Source: Deltaproteobacteria bacterium
GTDB lineage: Bacteria; Myxococcota; Polyangia; Polyangiales; B10-G4
Direction of reading: 5' to 3'
NCBI GenBank assembly: GCA_019312705.1
Contig: JAFDCW010000227.1
Span: 1-7,017 of the forward strand
DNA length: 7,017 nucleotides
The notes under the pieces were generated by a model that had not been told where the DNA came from, did not search any database, and saw only the letters and a list, made by a program, of their open reading frames with translations. Within the stretch, counting starts at the first letter, position 1; each line of letters starts with the position of its first letter. Position numbers and translations under genes: made by a program. This document shows, one piece after another, positions 6,851 to 7,017 of the stretch.

Positions 6851-7017
6851 GTGAACCTGATCGACGAATTGCACGCCGTCGCCGCAGCGCTGCACGACGC
6901 TGAGATCGACTACGCGGTTTGTGGAGGTATCGCCGTCACCATCCACGGGGCGGTCAGGACCACCAAAGACATCGATATCCTCATTTCACGGGGAGATGTC
7001 TCGCGGGTCATGGACGC
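6851..7017 (+). CDS. Nucleotidyltransferase, AbiEii/MNT-like, N-terminal part (3' end outside window)
   Basis: From GTG 6851 the frame is open to the window edge (55 codons). It starts MNLIDELHAVAAALHDAEID and carries the hallmark of small pol-beta-type nucleotidyltransferases: CGG at residues 24-26, an HG at 32-33, then RTTKDIDILIS (36-46) with the metal-binding D40-x-D42 pair. Proteins with GG..A...H....R.T.DID include AbiEii-type toxins of type IV toxin-antitoxin systems and many uncharacterised chromosomal or defence-linked transferases. They add nucleotides to RNA or protein targets, but the substrate here is unknown. The start is set by the usual short lead before the Y-A-(V/L)-CGG strand. 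The frame has no stop for some distance upstream, but no better start is seen. No antitoxin gene precedes it; the region after the edge would decide whether a partner exists. Confidence 0.8.
   Translation, partial: MNLIDELHAVAAALHDAEIDYAVCGGIAVTIHGAVRTTKDIDILISRGDVSRVMD

Overview
The window looks like a high-GC, large-genome Gram-negative bacterium, most likely a myxobacterium or relative (Myxococcota / former Deltaproteobacteria). The pointers are strong G/C preference at third codon positions, a cysteine-rich RCC1-repeat lipoprotein, a LamG-type fragment, and GC-rich hexamer arrays between genes. This is an inference; no rRNA or other marker is present.

Bases 1-2921 are ordinary chromosomal backbone. 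The 3' part of a K+ channel/TrkA-type RCK subunit (2-649, +) is followed by a 191-bp gap with a candidate promoter, then a complete dnaK (841-2751, +). A strong rho-independent terminator lies at 2889-2921. Between the dnaK stop and the terminator, the last codons of dnaK plus following bases (40 bp) occur a second time.

Bases 2922-3609 hold no convincing gene. They contain two arrays of degenerate hexamers in opposite orientation (2931-3044 and 3308-3439), separated by about 260 bp with two hairpins. A divergent copy of a dispersed repeat (3490-3520) and a 9-bp tandem repeat (3521-3554) follow.

Bases 3610-6667 look like an accessory or scrambled region. Two near-identical copies of a 112/115-bp direct repeat (3610-3724 and 6405-6516) bracket one large intact gene for an exported 14-repeat RCC1-like lipoprotein (3876-6092, -). 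Three of the four repeat edges meet a broken gene: a LamG-like C-terminus (3725-3853, +), a 5'-truncated cysteine-rich exported protein (6092-6421, -) overlapping the RCC1 start as TGATG, and an internal fragment of an NAD-dependent epimerase (6509-6667, -). The repeat therefore marks rearrangement breakpoints.

The right end carries the start of a nucleotidyltransferase (6851 to the edge, +) resembling AbiEii/MNT-type proteins. Its candidate promoter is placed so that the transcript may be leaderless. The genes do not form one pathway. The parts most worth a second look are the repeat family at gene breakpoints and the inverted hexamer arrays.
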